Source of the DNA: Gnetum montanum
Taxonomy: Eukaryota > Streptophyta > Gnetopsida > Gnetales > Gnetaceae
DNA length: 64,000 nucleotides
Direction of reading: 5' to 3'
NCBI GenBank assembly: GCA_015680685.1
Contig: MNCI01030582.1
Coordinates: forward strand, 24,289 to 88,288
Numbering within the stretch: the first letter of the stretch is position 1; every line of letters begins with the position of its first letter. This document shows, one piece after another, positions 1 through 10,895 of this stretch. The notes under the pieces are model-generated. The model searched no databases. It had not been told where the DNA came from and saw only the letters and a list, made by a program, of their open reading frames with translations. The translations under genes and the position numbers were made by a program.

Positions 1-2334
1 TGTAGATTAATGGCCCTAGTAGCATTGTGTTGTTGTAGTATAGCTAGTAGTTCACCCTACATAGATGGAGTAGGTGGTAGCTATGCAGATGGAAGAGGAA
101 GATGCATAGGAATAGGAGAAGGATAAGGGTAAGAGGTGGTATCCCTGCTTGCATGTGGAGAATGCATTCGGTAATTATTAGGAAGGTAGTAGTGAAGTTG
201 GAAAGTAAAAATGTGACTTGAGGAGTCACATGGAGATAAGGATTGTTGAACATAATATCCATATGGATTAGGTTGTCTATAAGGGTATTATTACCTGGGT
301 GGTGCCAACTCCCATGAATGTGCTTGCTGCCATTGTTGATACTACTCATATGGTTATGGTGGAGTTTTTCTTGGATAATATTGCTGTTGCTAGTGGAACT
401 GCCTAAAATTACCTTGAGGGTAAGGTAATCTTCTAGATGTTTTCCTTTGTGTTAGTCATGGATTCAAAGCATACATCCTAGACTCCTGTAAATGTAACAC
501 TATGGGGCAACATCCCTTAGGATGTTCATATTGGTAGATGTCACATCCACCATCATCATCTGATTCACTTACCACAACTTATTCTATTGTAGCAATCTTT
601 CACTTACCTCTTTGATAGGCACATTCAACTTCCTTGAGCCTCTTGCGCTCACGATCACTACCTCGTTCTTTGGATTCTTCAGTAATTTTTAAGATAGCTT
701 GAAATTTGCTATCTATGGAGTCTTGTAACTAATCAACCTTGGCTATAATTTTAGATTAAAATTTTTGGAGTAGCAAGGATTTCCTATTCACCACCTCATT
801 AGGTGTAGATTCTTCCTCACAATCACAAAATCAAACCTCCTCTTGCAAATGGAAGAATCATAATTATACTCTCCTACACTTTCTCTTTTTCATAATTCAC
901 CTTCCTCTTTTGCTACCTACTTGATTAGTCTTTATATCTAATGGGTACTTAATTTTGATAGTTGTCCTTGGGCATAGATGCCAAGGGTTTTTCTCATTTT
1001 TGATTGAAGCTCATCTACAATGTGGAAAAGTTGATCCAATTGAGAATAATCATGGCCAGGACATTTGTGCATTAAGGAGTAATATTGGTTAATGGCAGCA
1101 TCCAAGGATTCATGTGTTCCCTATTTTCATCCTTGGATTTGCCTTCTCAAGTTGGACACTTAGGAGTATGTTTCATATTTATCATTAAATAATTCAAGCA
1201 TGGTACTCCATCATTTGATAGATTCTGGTTCTAAGGATCAATACCAATTCTCTGCTTCTTTAATGAGCACTCATTCTCTATGTTCTACAAGGAACATGCA
1301 TCTTGAAAAGCTTGGAGATGATTCTACGAATCCGAGTTATATCCCCTTTCAAATTGAGGAATATTGTTCATGTCTAGCTTTTTGATCTGACTATCCTTCA
1401 AGTGCCTTGTTGGAATTTGTACTACCTCTACAATGTTTAGCATACTTCCGGTAGTAAGCAAAGGCTTATCGAGGCCATGATCATGGTGTCTATGATGCTC
1501 TCTTCTACCCCTTCATTCATGGTGATGTTCCTCCCTTGAATGTCTGTGTCCTTGATCTTGCCATACTTGATGGTCCCTCTAGTCATTTTGGTCTTGTCGA
1601 TCATTTCGGTCACCTCCATCATGGTCTCACCTCCTACGATCGTGGTTAAAGCCAGAAGAAGAAGAACAATATAATGACAACGGGGAAGAGGAAGGTGGAC
1701 TAACACTATCATAGTGCTTACTACCACCTCTTTAGTGATCGTGACCATGATCACGATGTTGTTTCTTGTCCACATCCCTACCTTGGATTACCTCTTTGGA
1801 CCCTTCTTTGTTATTGGATGCATTCTTACTAGAACCAGGATTGTGAATAGTGGACTGTAGGTTCTAGTTTTGACCTCCTTCACTAAAGTCAAAGAGAGGA
1901 ATTTCACTGAATGGAAAACCCCTAGAGAAGGATTTCCCACCATCTTTTTGGTATAGTAGGAATGAGGAATCATTAAATCCTTTTTCCTTTGCAAAATCAT
2001 GACATTGTTCTAGCTGTTGATCCCATAAACATTGTGCCTTAGTGGGATGATAATCCTTGGCATCACTATCTTGCACAACATACCCAGCATGAAGTTCCTA
2101 GAGACCCCATCATATAAGCATTTATTGGAGCATTGTAGGAACGGATCAGTTGGGTGGCAACATAATGTTTCTCTCCATGTCACACCAACGTAGCTATTCA
2201 TCCTGATGTAAGATGAAGATGAAATTGGGTACATACTCATCAAGATGAGCATATATCACTTGATATTATTGAGGCACTGGCTGATGAGCTCCATTAGACT
2301 TAGGTAGAGAAGCACTCCTGTGAGAAAAAGACAT
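1..2334 (-). pseudogene. gag: gag of a Ty3/gypsy-type element (copy Ga), decayed
   Basis: Read on the minus strand from an ATG at 2334, one frame can be followed with short shifts to the window edge. In order it has an N-terminal block, a charged His/Asp/Arg/Gly-rich stretch (about 1800-1450), and a capsid-like block (about 1320-1000) with the Retrotrans_gag pattern: WYW, then LELFNDKY, SNLRRQIQG and CPGHD. A Pro/Tyr/Gln/His-rich tail follows, containing PYGYYVQ near position 250. Numerous stops interrupt it, mostly where CAA, CAG or TGG would be expected, so it is dead. The same protein family occurs on the plus strand at 39275-41210 (copy Gb). Gag packages element RNA in cytoplasmic particles. 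The 3' part, with any pol, lies outside the window. Family assignment is by pattern recognition. Confidence 0.75.
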
Positions 2335-3445
2335 TTTTAGTTAGATGATAAAAATGCATTATGCTTTTAAATTTTTGTTGTAATAATTGTAAAATATGAT
2401 ATGACTCTAAGGTTGATTCCAATGATTTTGAATGATTTCCACTAAATCCTAGATAGCGCATGAAGTAGCCAAAAGGTCCCTGGCAATGATGTCAATCATG
2501 AGTAGCAAGATACCCCTATGTCCAACTATGTGAATCACTAAGGTGTTTGCACATGATCAAGTCAAATTCCATGGACTTATAGTTCTCTAGTGCACTAGTG
2601 CTTCTAGGAAGTGAAATGGGCATTGAGAATGTTCGTTGTCTTCTCAACTACACTTGTGAAGCTCAAGGATATGGTTTAAGTGTAATTGAGGTACATGATT
2701 TTTATCATTTTAGGTTTTATAAATTTAATTGCCTACAACAATAATGAAAGGTGGAGTAATTTAGGATCTAATTTATCTACTACCTAGCCAGCCTAACACA
2801 AGTACCCATTCCACCTTCTTGGACACATCCTGAACATGTATAACATTGCTGGGCTACCAAACATTAAGCATTTCTGGGTTACCAAGTGCTACACATATGC
2901 TCAAAGTGGCCGTGCTTGTGTTCATTAATAACTAGAAATTAATTACTTCATTAAAGTGGATTAAAGTAAAATGCATGAAAGTAAAGTGCATTAAAGAAAA
3001 CATTAATCTATTCTTAGTGCTGCAAGGATTGTTAAAAGAGTTTGTTTTTATTCCTGTCACACTATTGTGCTTAGGTATATCAATGTTCAAACAAAGATCC
3101 GTACACACTTAGACTCCTGCTGTAGGCACTCAAAAAATATTCTAACTCTAGAGGAAACAAACTACAAGAGCTTCACTAACTATGAAAAAAACTGATATCA
3201 AAATTGTGAGACCAAGCACTATATTTAAAAGTCGGTGTATACCCCATGATATCGAATATCTGACATCACGTCCTAGGCTCTGACATCAGATACCTGATGT
3301 TGAGGCTCTGATATCAGGTATTCAATATTGGAGCATGCAAAAACATTATTCATCATGGGCTTAATATTTTTAACTTTTTCCCCCTTTTTCTACCATGAAA
3401 ATTTTGGTTAATATGACAATTGTCAAGTTGTTTTTCCTTATAATT
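2335..3445. other. Leader / possible 5' LTR of copy Ga; no gene
   Basis: No coding pattern on either strand. By position, immediately upstream of the Ga gag start on the minus strand, this should be leader and perhaps LTR. Two tRNA-Met-type primer-site look-alikes occur at 3276-3316. A degenerate run of ATTAAAG/ATGAAAG words lies at about 2950-3000. I could not find a second LTR copy in the window to prove the boundary. Confidence 0.35.
3276..3316 (-). repeat. Two tandem primer-binding-site-like words
   Basis: The 13-mers GGCTCTGACATCA (3276-3288) and GGCTCTGATATCA (3304-3316) are 28 bp apart. Read on the minus strand each resembles TGGTATCAGAGCC, the common plant primer site for initiator tRNA-Met, with only one or two changes. 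The surrounding sequence is a short imperfect direct and inverted repeat. It could be the Ga primer site duplicated, or a chance local duplication. Confidence 0.35.
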
Positions 3446-3576
3446 GAAATAATTGTAATATAGGTACAACCTAAGTATATAGTCGAGTTAGAACTTTATA
3501 ACTCAACATTTCCCCTTAGAATCAAACCTATGATTTGGAGCTTACAAATTAATAGTCTTACCATTAGGCTAACTAT
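3446..3576 (-). repeat. tRNA-derived SINE-like element, copy s1
   Basis: On the minus strand an A-box-like word (TAGCCTAATGGTAAGA, 3556-3571) is followed about 30 nt later by a B-box-like word (GGTTTGATTCT, 3518-3528), the spacing of an RNA polymerase III internal promoter. A body follows that shares TTATAAAGTTCTAA and the GTACCTATATTACAAT end with copy s3. No cloverleaf is preserved, so this is not a functional tRNA gene. Confidence 0.5.
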
Positions 3577-3884
3577 AAAGAAAATTCTTGGAGAAGTCAT
3601 CAAGATAGGCCTTTGTTTCTTTCTAAGTTACCACATATGTTTTCATGTCTTTCCAAAATAATGCCTAATAATAGAATAATGATCCACCAACTAAGAGCTT
3701 TTATTATTGATGGACCAACTTGGCTTTTCATAAGAAGTGTCTATTTCATTTAATAATTACGCAAAACAATTGTATATAGCATGGAACATTTAAAAGTTCA
3801 CATTGATGGAAAAGTGTATCAAAAAATAAATAACTACACATACCTATAACACATATAGGTAACATGATGCTTTCATATAACTTA

Positions 3885-3980
3885 AATAAAATATAATAGT
3901 GTTAAATTAGCATACTTCATTGGAATTAAACCTATGACTTGCAAACCCTAAGCTGTATGCTCTAACTTAGTAAGCAATGT
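3885..3980 (-). repeat. tRNA-derived SINE-like element, copy s2
   Basis: Minus-strand B-box-like GGTTTAATTCC (3922-3932) lies downstream of an A-box-like ACTAAGTTAGAGCA (within 3958-3976). It has the same head arrangement as s1 and s3 but a shorter recognisable body. Confidence 0.45.
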
Positions 3981-4078
3981 CTAATTAATTGTTATGAGCA
4001 AATGTAGGATGTTAGAACTCAAATTATTTTTTTGAAGGTATCAAAACCTGTGAAACCCAAAATTTTTGTTGCTGTTGA

Positions 4079-4127
4079 GGGGGGGGGGGGGGGGGGNGGG
4101 TGGGGTGTGTGGTGTGTGAAGGGGGAG
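4079..4127 (+). repeat. Poly-G tract with one N, then G/T-rich run
   Basis: About 22 G residues interrupted by an undetermined base are followed by G/T-rich sequence. It lies between SINE-like copies s2 and s3. The N suggests the tract length is uncertain. Confidence 0.9.
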
Positions 4128-4129
4128 AG

Positions 4130-4270
4130 GTATTAGAACTCAAAATTATTGTAATATAGGTACACCTTAAGATCTATGGTTCAATTAGAACTTTATAAAT
4201 CAACATGGTTCACTAGAATTAAACCCATAACTTGAACTTTTAAATCAAGAGTCTTTCTAGGCTAATACCT
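4130..4270 (-). repeat. tRNA-derived SINE-like element, copy s3
   Basis: Minus-strand A-box-like segment at 4249-4266 and B-box-like GGGTTTAATTCT at 4215-4226. The following body matches s1 (TTATAAAGTTCTAA, then GTACCTATATTACAAT), ending near 4140. The match to s1 covers roughly 130 bp with scattered differences, so the two are copies of one family about 690 bp apart. Confidence 0.55.
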
Positions 4271-4489
4271 CATTGTTTTAACAATAAGTACATCCAAGAG
4301 ATATAGCCAAACTATCATGTTGGTTATATGACCTCAAGTTCATCTAGTCATAGTTTTCATTTTGACAACTTCTTATTAGTTGCATGGCTTGGGTAATGTA
4401 TACTATTATTAGTTATAACACTCATATTTAGCCAAGATTTAATTATTTATGGATTATCAACCATAATGTGCAATTATTTAAGTATTAAA

Positions 4490-4570
4490 TTAAAAGATAT
4501 TTGGCTCAAGTGGTTAGTTTATTATCTTATTAGATAAGAGGTCACAAGTTCAAGTTATACTTTAGGCATT
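4490..4570 (+). repeat. tRNA-like head on the plus strand, copy s4
   Basis: TTGGCTCAAGTGGTTAG (4501-4517) is a good A box, and AGTTCAAGTTA (4547-4557) is a decayed B box 30 nt later. The head is in the opposite orientation to s1-s3. The sequence after it does not match their body, so it may be a different SINE family. Confidence 0.45.
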
Positions 4571-5440
4571 ATTGGTTGAGAGTTAAAGGCTTAAAGCATT
4601 TTCCTATTCTTTTTGGCTCATTTTTGTCAAGTTTTGTTGTAGTATTCCTAAAACACCAATTTCTCCTCTCACCCTTGCCCTTCCCCATCACTGACACCTC
4701 TCCTACATAAGAAAAAGTCAATTTTATCAAGTAATGTTAAATATTCTACATAAACACCCCATCCTACCTAGAACTATAATAAAATTACATCATCATCTAA
4801 ACTAAACTAAATTATTCACTATTCTTTATCATGAAATATTGAATCTATGACCACTGAATCATAACAACCTACTCTCACTACCCACTAAACTAAACTCAAA
4901 TACCCTAAAATTTTAGAAACCTATACACAAATCCCTCTGTAGAGAACATTCCCTTTATGTTAAATTCATCCTTAAATCTACAAATGCACAAAAATCGAAT
5001 AATCCCATACTAAGAAAACATATAACCTACCTCTTTAAGAAATAATCCCCCTTATACAAACTAATTTTAGCTAAAGGAAAAAAAATCAATTTGTATCATT
5101 TTAGCTATATTAAATCATCTTCTTAAAAAATTGAAAAAAAATAGGTAACAAAAAACCATGAGCACAAACTTATGAGTTTAATTCCTATTTACAAAATACA
5201 TTGTCCTAATTAGAATTTTGATGTATTTTGTAATGTTAATCTCTACAACAAAATCATTGTAATTTTTAACAGTTTTTGTTGATTATGCAACATGATACTT
5301 TGCATTATTATCATTACCAATTTAAAATATTCATCCAGGCATATACTTTTCCTAAATTATGTTTGAAAAATCATGAAGATTTTTAAGTAATCAATATAGA
5401 TTTGTGTGATTCATTCAAAAATTTTATTTTAAATCCCGAG
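4571..5440. other. AT-rich sequence, nothing recognised
   Basis: Many short A and T runs. No ORF with coding character, no clear repeat and no promoter that I can support. Confidence 0.6.
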
Positions 5441-5930
5441 CCATAGACAACAAGATTGTCCATGGAATGGTAGTGGTAGGAGTGAAGCCAATATCATATT
5501 CAATCATTGTTACACTTGAGGGCAATTTGGATATTTTGAAGATGAATATCCTTAATGTTTTACCTATGGATAACTAGGCCATAGACAATGAGATTGTACA
5601 TGGAATGGTAGTGGAAAGAGTGAAGAAAATATCATAAGGACACCACCAAGTATAAATCTTAAGCATTAGAAAATGTATTTAAGTTCCTTTAATCATTTTT
5701 AGATACTAATCAAATATTAAATCCCTAATACTTTTATTATTAGTGAGTGACAAGGCCATAGAAAATGAGATTGTCAAAGGATTAATAGTGGCAAGAGTGA
5801 AAGCATATTATGGGAAGACCATTGGATACAAATCTAAAACATTAACAAATGACTCCAAATGTATTCAATTAATTTTAGGTATTGATCAAATACTAATTAC
5901 AAATTTTTTCATCTAATACTTTTGTTTTTT
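5441..5930 (+). repeat. Decayed tandem repeat, unit about 176 bp
   Basis: Three blocks begin with near-identical words around CCATAGACAATGAGATTGT (5441, 5578 and 5756), followed by ATGGTAGTGG and AGAGTGAAG. The last two units align over nearly their whole length, including ATCAAATA and CTAATACTTTT near their ends, giving a period near 176 bp. The first unit is shortened. No coding potential. Confidence 0.65.
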
Positions 5931-6479
5931 TAACAAAATATTTAATAATTCTTTTCACTTTTTTTTGAAGATTTATTGGATAAATCAGAAAGTAGCAAAC
6001 AAATCCTATAACTAAGAAAATAAAATCAATTACAAGCTAATAAAATAATATCAATTATGTTAATCAATTTAATAAAGTACATGTTCACAAAGGTTATTAA
6101 ATATACATAAAAATTAATATTCACATACTTGAAGTTTTTATTGACTTATTATATTCAATTAATTATTTTAGAATAAAATAGCATATTTAGAATTTATATT
6201 AGGACTAGGAATTGATACTTCAAATCCAACTCCAAAGCTGCACTAGTAGATTATACATTTGCTTCAAGATTTGGAAAGCGCCATACTTGAAAGCTCAACA
6301 AATATATCTCAAATAAATAATACAAAAAACCTGTAGTAAGTAAATATAAATATAAATTTTAACCATGCCAAACCTAATTAAGCACTATATCTTTAATTAG
6401 TATATGTATTAACATACGAAAACATTTTATAGAATAATATAACTAACAAAGCTATAAAGAGTGCAAGAAGATCTCCACA
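5931..6479. other. AT-rich sequence, nothing recognised
   Basis: No ORF, no repeat partner in the window and no motif that I can support. Confidence 0.5.
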
Positions 6480-6639
6480 GTTAAAATTTGAAGGTTAAGA
6501 AAATACCACCTCTCCAACTATGATAGATGCATAATGTATATTTATCTTAACTCGCTTAATAAATTCATTATAAATGCATTGAAAATGCATAAGATTAGAA
6601 TAAAATGACATCTTGAAACTCAATAAATATGTATAAATT
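6480..6639 (+). repeat. Flank repeat A', matched by 13185-13340
   Basis: The 150 bp just left of C1 is homologous to the sequence just right of it. Both contain CCACCT, then CAACTAT.ATAGA, then ATCTTA and a run ending in CATTA or AGATTAG. A simple insertion would not leave the same 150 bp on both sides, so the target was probably already duplicated or the locus was rearranged. Confidence 0.55.
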
Positions 6640-7590
6640 TGGAGCAAGTTTGATCCAATAATTCATCACCTTCAAATACTAAATTTAGATAGTATGCAAA
6701 GATAAAACTTTTTGCTAGAAAATAAGAAAACTAGCTATCCTGAATTAATTAGAAGATTATAATCAACTTCTCAAAACCCATAACATCCAAAACCTTTCAT
6801 ACTCAAATGATATTGCAGAGCATGAGGCTCTACAACCATACAATGACTATTCTTAATGCAAGACATAATCAAGAGAGAGATTCTCTCATAGCTCGGGAAT
6901 GAGATCTCAATTGGAAAGCAAGACTAGAACACACAGGTCTATACAATTGACCTTGACATTGCATCCTCTATGCACTCACTCAATGTGCTCTCCCACATCT
7001 TGCCCAAGTTATCACCAACTTGAGAGCTCTCATGAGAAATCTAATCTCATAATTCTCTCTCTCTACAAGCATGAACTGTTAATATCTACTAATAACAAGG
7101 AGATAAAAAACCTAGAAACCTTTTCTCAACTTCACTTGAGGCTCTTTAGTTGTTTTCATGGTCTTCTCACCTTCTCCACATCCATTTTCATTGTTTTCCA
7201 ACTTACCTTGGTTGTTTCCAAAATTGAGATAGTTGATTTCAGAAGTTTCCCTAGTCGTATAGATCATCTCTAGCCTTGGGAAGACATCTTCTATCAAAAC
7301 TAACTTTTAGGAGAGATGTCTCTTATTTTTACAAGACGTTTTCTTCTAAGATAAGATGTCTCTTCTTGGTAGGAGATGTCTTGCCCAAGATGTCTTCCCT
7401 CCTACAAGATGTCTTTCCTGAGAAGACTCTAGAATTAGCAAGATGTCTCCTCTATCTCCAAGATGTCTTTTGTTAGCTCCAAGTCTTAGTGAAGATGTCT
7501 TCTTGCCTTTCAAGATGTTTTCAGTAGCTTGAAACCTGCAAACATAAATGTAGGAAAGGAACAAAAGGGATTGAAAAAGGTGTCCCTACA
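6640..7590 (-). repeat. C1 3' LTR (951 bp)
   Basis: Aligns along its length with 12282-13165. Shared landmarks are ACCTTCAAATACTAAAT near the left end, AACACACAGGTCTA in the middle and GTCCCTA at the right end. It carries a cluster of AGATGTCT/AAGACG words between about 7285 and 7530. It is 67 bp longer than its partner because of indels. Confidence 0.88.
7285..7530 (-). promoter_or_regulatory. Array of AGATGTCT motifs in the C1 LTR
   Basis: About ten copies of AGATGTCT, plus one AAGACGTTTTC that keeps the CpG, lie within 250 bp at the upstream end of the LTR (U3 in element orientation). The likely ancestor AGACGTCT is a perfect palindrome with the GACGTC core bound by plant bZIP factors. 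CpG decay gives AGATGTCT or AGACATCT. The paralogous LTR has the same cluster at 12900-13095. A regulatory role is inference. Confidence 0.5.
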
Positions 7591-7608
7591 TTAGATTTTC
7601 CACCCTTC
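7591..7608 (-). other. C1 polypurine tract
   Basis: On the minus strand AAGGGTGGAAAAT lies just upstream of the 3' LTR start (TGTAGGGACACC), where plus-strand DNA synthesis would be primed. Confidence 0.55.
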
Positions 7609-7664
7609 AAAAAGTAAACTCAGGAGAACAAGGAAGTAGGTGAAGTGATCCCCTATTCACGAAG

Positions 7665-7790
7665 TTTGGTCTAATGTATCCATATAGCATCATCTATGAA
7701 TGAATCCTTTCAATGGATCAAATATTCATGCCTCTTAGCTCCCTAAGTGGTAGAAGCTTTTCTTTGCTTAAGTATGATCACCTTCTTTTC
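7665..7790 (-). pseudogene. pol: C1 chromodomain
   Basis: Following the integrase C-terminal region, the minus strand encodes HEYLIH, then a stop at the position of the family Trp, then KDSFIDDAIWI. This matches the chromodomain core in which a YL(I/V)KW strand is followed by a D(A/S)(T/I)W element. In chromoviruses this tail tethers integrase to chromatin marks. It places C1 in the chromovirus clade. Stops interrupt it. Confidence 0.65.
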
Positions 7791-7841
7791 CATTGAAGGC
7801 TTGGACTAATCAATAGGCCCCTTCAACTCATCGATGCTACC

Positions 7842-8920
7842 CTATATGGTCTTCTCTTCAACTGATTCATGATAATGCACAAGAATTGAAACATTAAACA
7901 AAAAATGCATACTAACATCATTTGGTATATCAATATCAAATGAATTATCATTGATCTTAGCCTTGATTTTGAAAGGCCCCATCTTCTTGGCTTTTAACTT
8001 GGAGAAGTTCATACCTCTTAACCATATCTTCTTCGAGTGCATCCAAACCAAGTCATCAATAGCAAAATTAGGCTTTCGTTTATCCTCATTCCTCTTGAGG
8101 ACTCTCTCTTTAGCCTTTTTTTTTCTAGACTTGATTTTACTTATGCATGGAGATCCCTCATCTCTTGCATAAAATTAGCACTAAGTTGAGCTTCACCATC
8201 AAAGCTTTTTAAAGTATCTACTATCTTTGGACAAAGCCCATAATTCACCTCAAATGAACTTTTTCTAGTAGTAACATGAAAATCATTATTGTAAGAAAAC
8301 TAAGTATGACACAGCAAGTTTTTCGACTTGTTTAGCTATCCATTACACAAATATATCAATATGTTTACCAATGGTTTATTCACCACCTCCATTTGAGCAT
8401 CAAATTGTAACTGATATGTGCTAGAAAAATTCAATTTTATCCCCAATATTTTCCAAAGGAACCTCCAAAAGTGACTTGTGAATTTGAAGTCTTTGTTATT
8501 AATAATATTCAAATGAATTCCATGCAACATCACAACATGCTAGGAAAACAAATTTATAACATGAGAAGCATCACTTACCTTCTTGCATGGAATGAAATAT
8601 GCCATCTTCAAGAACCTGTTAAGAACAAAAAAAATTGCATCATTTCCATTTTTTGATTTTTGGAATACCACTGATAAAATCCATAGACATACTTTCCATT
8701 GGACATCTGGGAATTGAAAGAGGCATATAATGTCCATCCACTCCTTTTCCTCCTTTGAACTTTTGACAAGTCAAACACTCCTTCACAAATTTGGAAACTT
8801 CAATTCCCTTACCATGCTAAAAATAGTGGCTGCCCAAAATTTCCAATGTTTTATCCTTGCTCATGTGACTTGTCATGCCACTATAATGCTTTTCAAACAA
8901 AATCTTTTTCCTAAAATCCT
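7842..8920 (-). pseudogene. pol: C1 integrase, decayed
   Basis: Domains are read in several frames. An HHCC zinc-binding region (about 8920-8760) has HYSGMTSHMSKDKT and a CLTCQKFKGG end. The catalytic core begins with SMDFISGIPK, keeping the first Asp, and continues with FFVLNRFLKMAYFIPCKK. The second catalytic position (family SDRD) reads NNKD, so its first Asp is lost, while the Glu in MEVVNKPL is kept. The C-terminal segment (8051-7842) has KAKKMGPFKI and DIDIPNDVSM as in gypsy integrases. Frameshifts near 8690 and several stops make it inactive. Confidence 0.82.
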
Positions 8921-9150
8921 AATTATGAACACATACCTTTCCATTCTTAAATAACAGCTCATTTTGAATATTATATTCCCTCCACTAGTCTATCCTATTC
9001 ATCAATGGCTCTTTGAGGCTTCTCCAAAACTACCCAAAACCATCATCATGCTCATACAAAGAAGAATAATCACCAATACCTTCCACATGAGGTAGGCTGA
9101 AATTCACCACATGCACCCTTGATAATGCATTAGCTAGCACATTGGCTTTT

Positions 9151-9450
9151 TCACTTTTTTGCTTCAAAATAGAACTCCTGTAATTGTGCAATACACTTCA
9201 TGTGCTTTACACTGAACTTGTTTTGTGAGTTTATGAATTGAAGTGATTTGTGATCTATCATCAAAGTGAACTCCTTGGGTAGTAAATAATGCCTCCAATA
9301 CTTGATTTCTTGAAGAATAGCATACAACTCCTTATCATATGTGCTATATTGTTTCCTTAACACATTTAACTTTTCTAAAAAGAAAGTAATAGGCCTACCT
9401 TCTTGTGAAAGTACCCCACTAATGGCAAGTCCACTTGCATCCACCTCCAC
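9151..9450 (-). pseudogene. pol: C1 RNase H domain
   Basis: A 99-residue open stretch begins VDASGLAISGVLSQ and continues STYDKELYAIL, YWRHYLLPKEF and DHKSLQFI. These are diagnostic of the gypsy RNase H that follows RT. The catalytic Asp and Glu positions visible here (VDAS, KELYA, DHKS) are retained. This is the best preserved segment of C1. It degrades the RNA strand during reverse transcription, but the frame is not continuous with the RT upstream. Confidence 0.85.
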
Positions 9451-9689
9451 CTAAAAAAGCTTCTAAAAATATAGAATTGAAAGCATTGGTTCATTGGTAA
9501 TCTTTGCTTTCAACAAGTCAAAGATCCCTTGGGTTTCATTATCCCACCTAAATTCCTTATTTTTCTTCAACAAAGCAAACAAAGGCTACAAAATATCATG
9601 AAAATTTTTTATTAACCATATATAAAAACCCGTTAAACCAAGGAATGACCTTACCTCCCTAACATTCTTGAGAGGTGGCCAATCTCCAA

Positions 9690-10324
9690 TAGCCTTCATT
9701 TTGGTAGCTTTTATTCAAATATAATTTTTAGAAACCACATGCTCCAAATATATAATTTTCCTTTTGAAAAAATGACTTTTTTTCACATTGATTATTAATT
9801 GTACCTCTACCAACTCAAGACACACCATCCTTAAGTGATCCAAGTGCTCTTCTTCATTAGAGTTATATACTAAAATATTATTAAAAAAAGACAATATAAC
9901 ACTTATCATTCAAGTCTTTCAATACATCATGCATTAACCTCATGAATGTAGTAGGTGCATACTTGAGTGCAAATGACATTACCAACCACTCAAATAGTTC
10001 ATTTGGTATCTTAAAAGCTATCTTTCACTCATCACCAAGCTTGATTCTAATTTGATGATAACCATTCTTCAAATCAAATTTTCTAAATATCTTAGCATTG
10101 GTAAGGACATCAAGGATATAATCCATCCTTGGAATAGGAAACTTATACCTCACTATTATCCTATTCACTAACCTAGAATCAATGTACATCCTCCATTTAT
10201 CATTGTTCTTATTTTGCACTAGTACTATTGGATTTGCACAAGGTAAAATGGATTCCCTCACAAAGCCATTTGCAAGTAACTTCTTTACTTGTTTTTGTAA
10301 TTCAACCCATTGATTTGGTACCAT
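9690..10324 (-). pseudogene. pol: C1 reverse transcriptase, active site destroyed
   Basis: The fingers and palm are clear: LLANGFVRES, then PIVLVQNKNNDKWRMYID, YKFPIPRMDYILD and FRKFDLKNGYHQIRI. The catalytic box, normally Y/F-x-DD, reads FFNNILVY at about 9880-9860, so both aspartates have become asparagine. That is a pair of G-to-A changes, as expected from cytosine deamination on the opposite strand. A frame break lies between 10025 and 9909. It is certainly non-functional. Confidence 0.87.
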
Positions 10325-10639
10325 TTGGTAAGCATTTTCATTTGGATCGATAGCACTAGGAATGAAATGAATCTAGTGTTATACATTCCACATTGGTGGT
10401 AATGCATCTAATTTTCCCTTAAACACCTTGAAAAATTTCTCATTAAGCCTAGTATACTAGTAGAAAGTTCAACCTGCACATCATTATGATTAGTAGCAAC
10501 TGTTGTCATAATAACAAAACCAAAACCTATTTCATCATGTTCCTCAATATATTCCCTCTCTCCTAGAAGGATTAAGGAAGCATTAAGTGAACTTTGCTGC
10601 CTCACTTGTTTAGCTATCATGAAAATCAACTCATGGATT

Positions 10640-10895
10640 CCATCTTGTCTAGGTACACTCCACATGTTTCTTGCCCTATCAAATTGAGCACCATTGTCAA
10701 AATTCCAAGGTCTACTAAGAATTACATCAACATATACATTGTTTCCTTACCTCTTAGGTAAAATATCTAGACAACCAATGTTCTTTATAAGGTCTAGGAT
10801 AAGGATTAGTTATGAATCCCAATCTAGCAATTTCCCTAGAAGAAATAACATTTTCTTGGGTTCTTCCATCATTCAAAACATGAATCCATTTCACA
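10640..10895 (-). pseudogene. pol: C1 aspartic protease, decayed
   Basis: Minus-strand segments read VLNDGRTQENVISS, where the family has an Asp-Ser-Gly or similar site followed by (N/D)-(V/L)-I-S, then PYPRPYKEHWL and later ILSRPWNFDN (family ILGRPWQFD). Order and spacing suit a retropepsin between gag and RT. The active site appears altered, and a stop and shift lie between the blocks. Confidence 0.6.

Noticed and set aside
1437-2000. Minus-strand 112- and 70-codon frames rich in Met, Ile and Thr
   Set aside because: Shifted readings of the gag charged region. The neighbouring frame has the His/Asp/Arg pattern shared with the family.
4079-4127. Telomere-like or G-quadruplex element
   Set aside because: A plain poly-G tract next to an N. 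No telomeric unit is repeated.
4501-4557. Functional tRNA gene
   Set aside because: A- and B-box spacing is present, but there is no acceptor stem pairing or plausible anticodon arm. Better explained as a SINE head.
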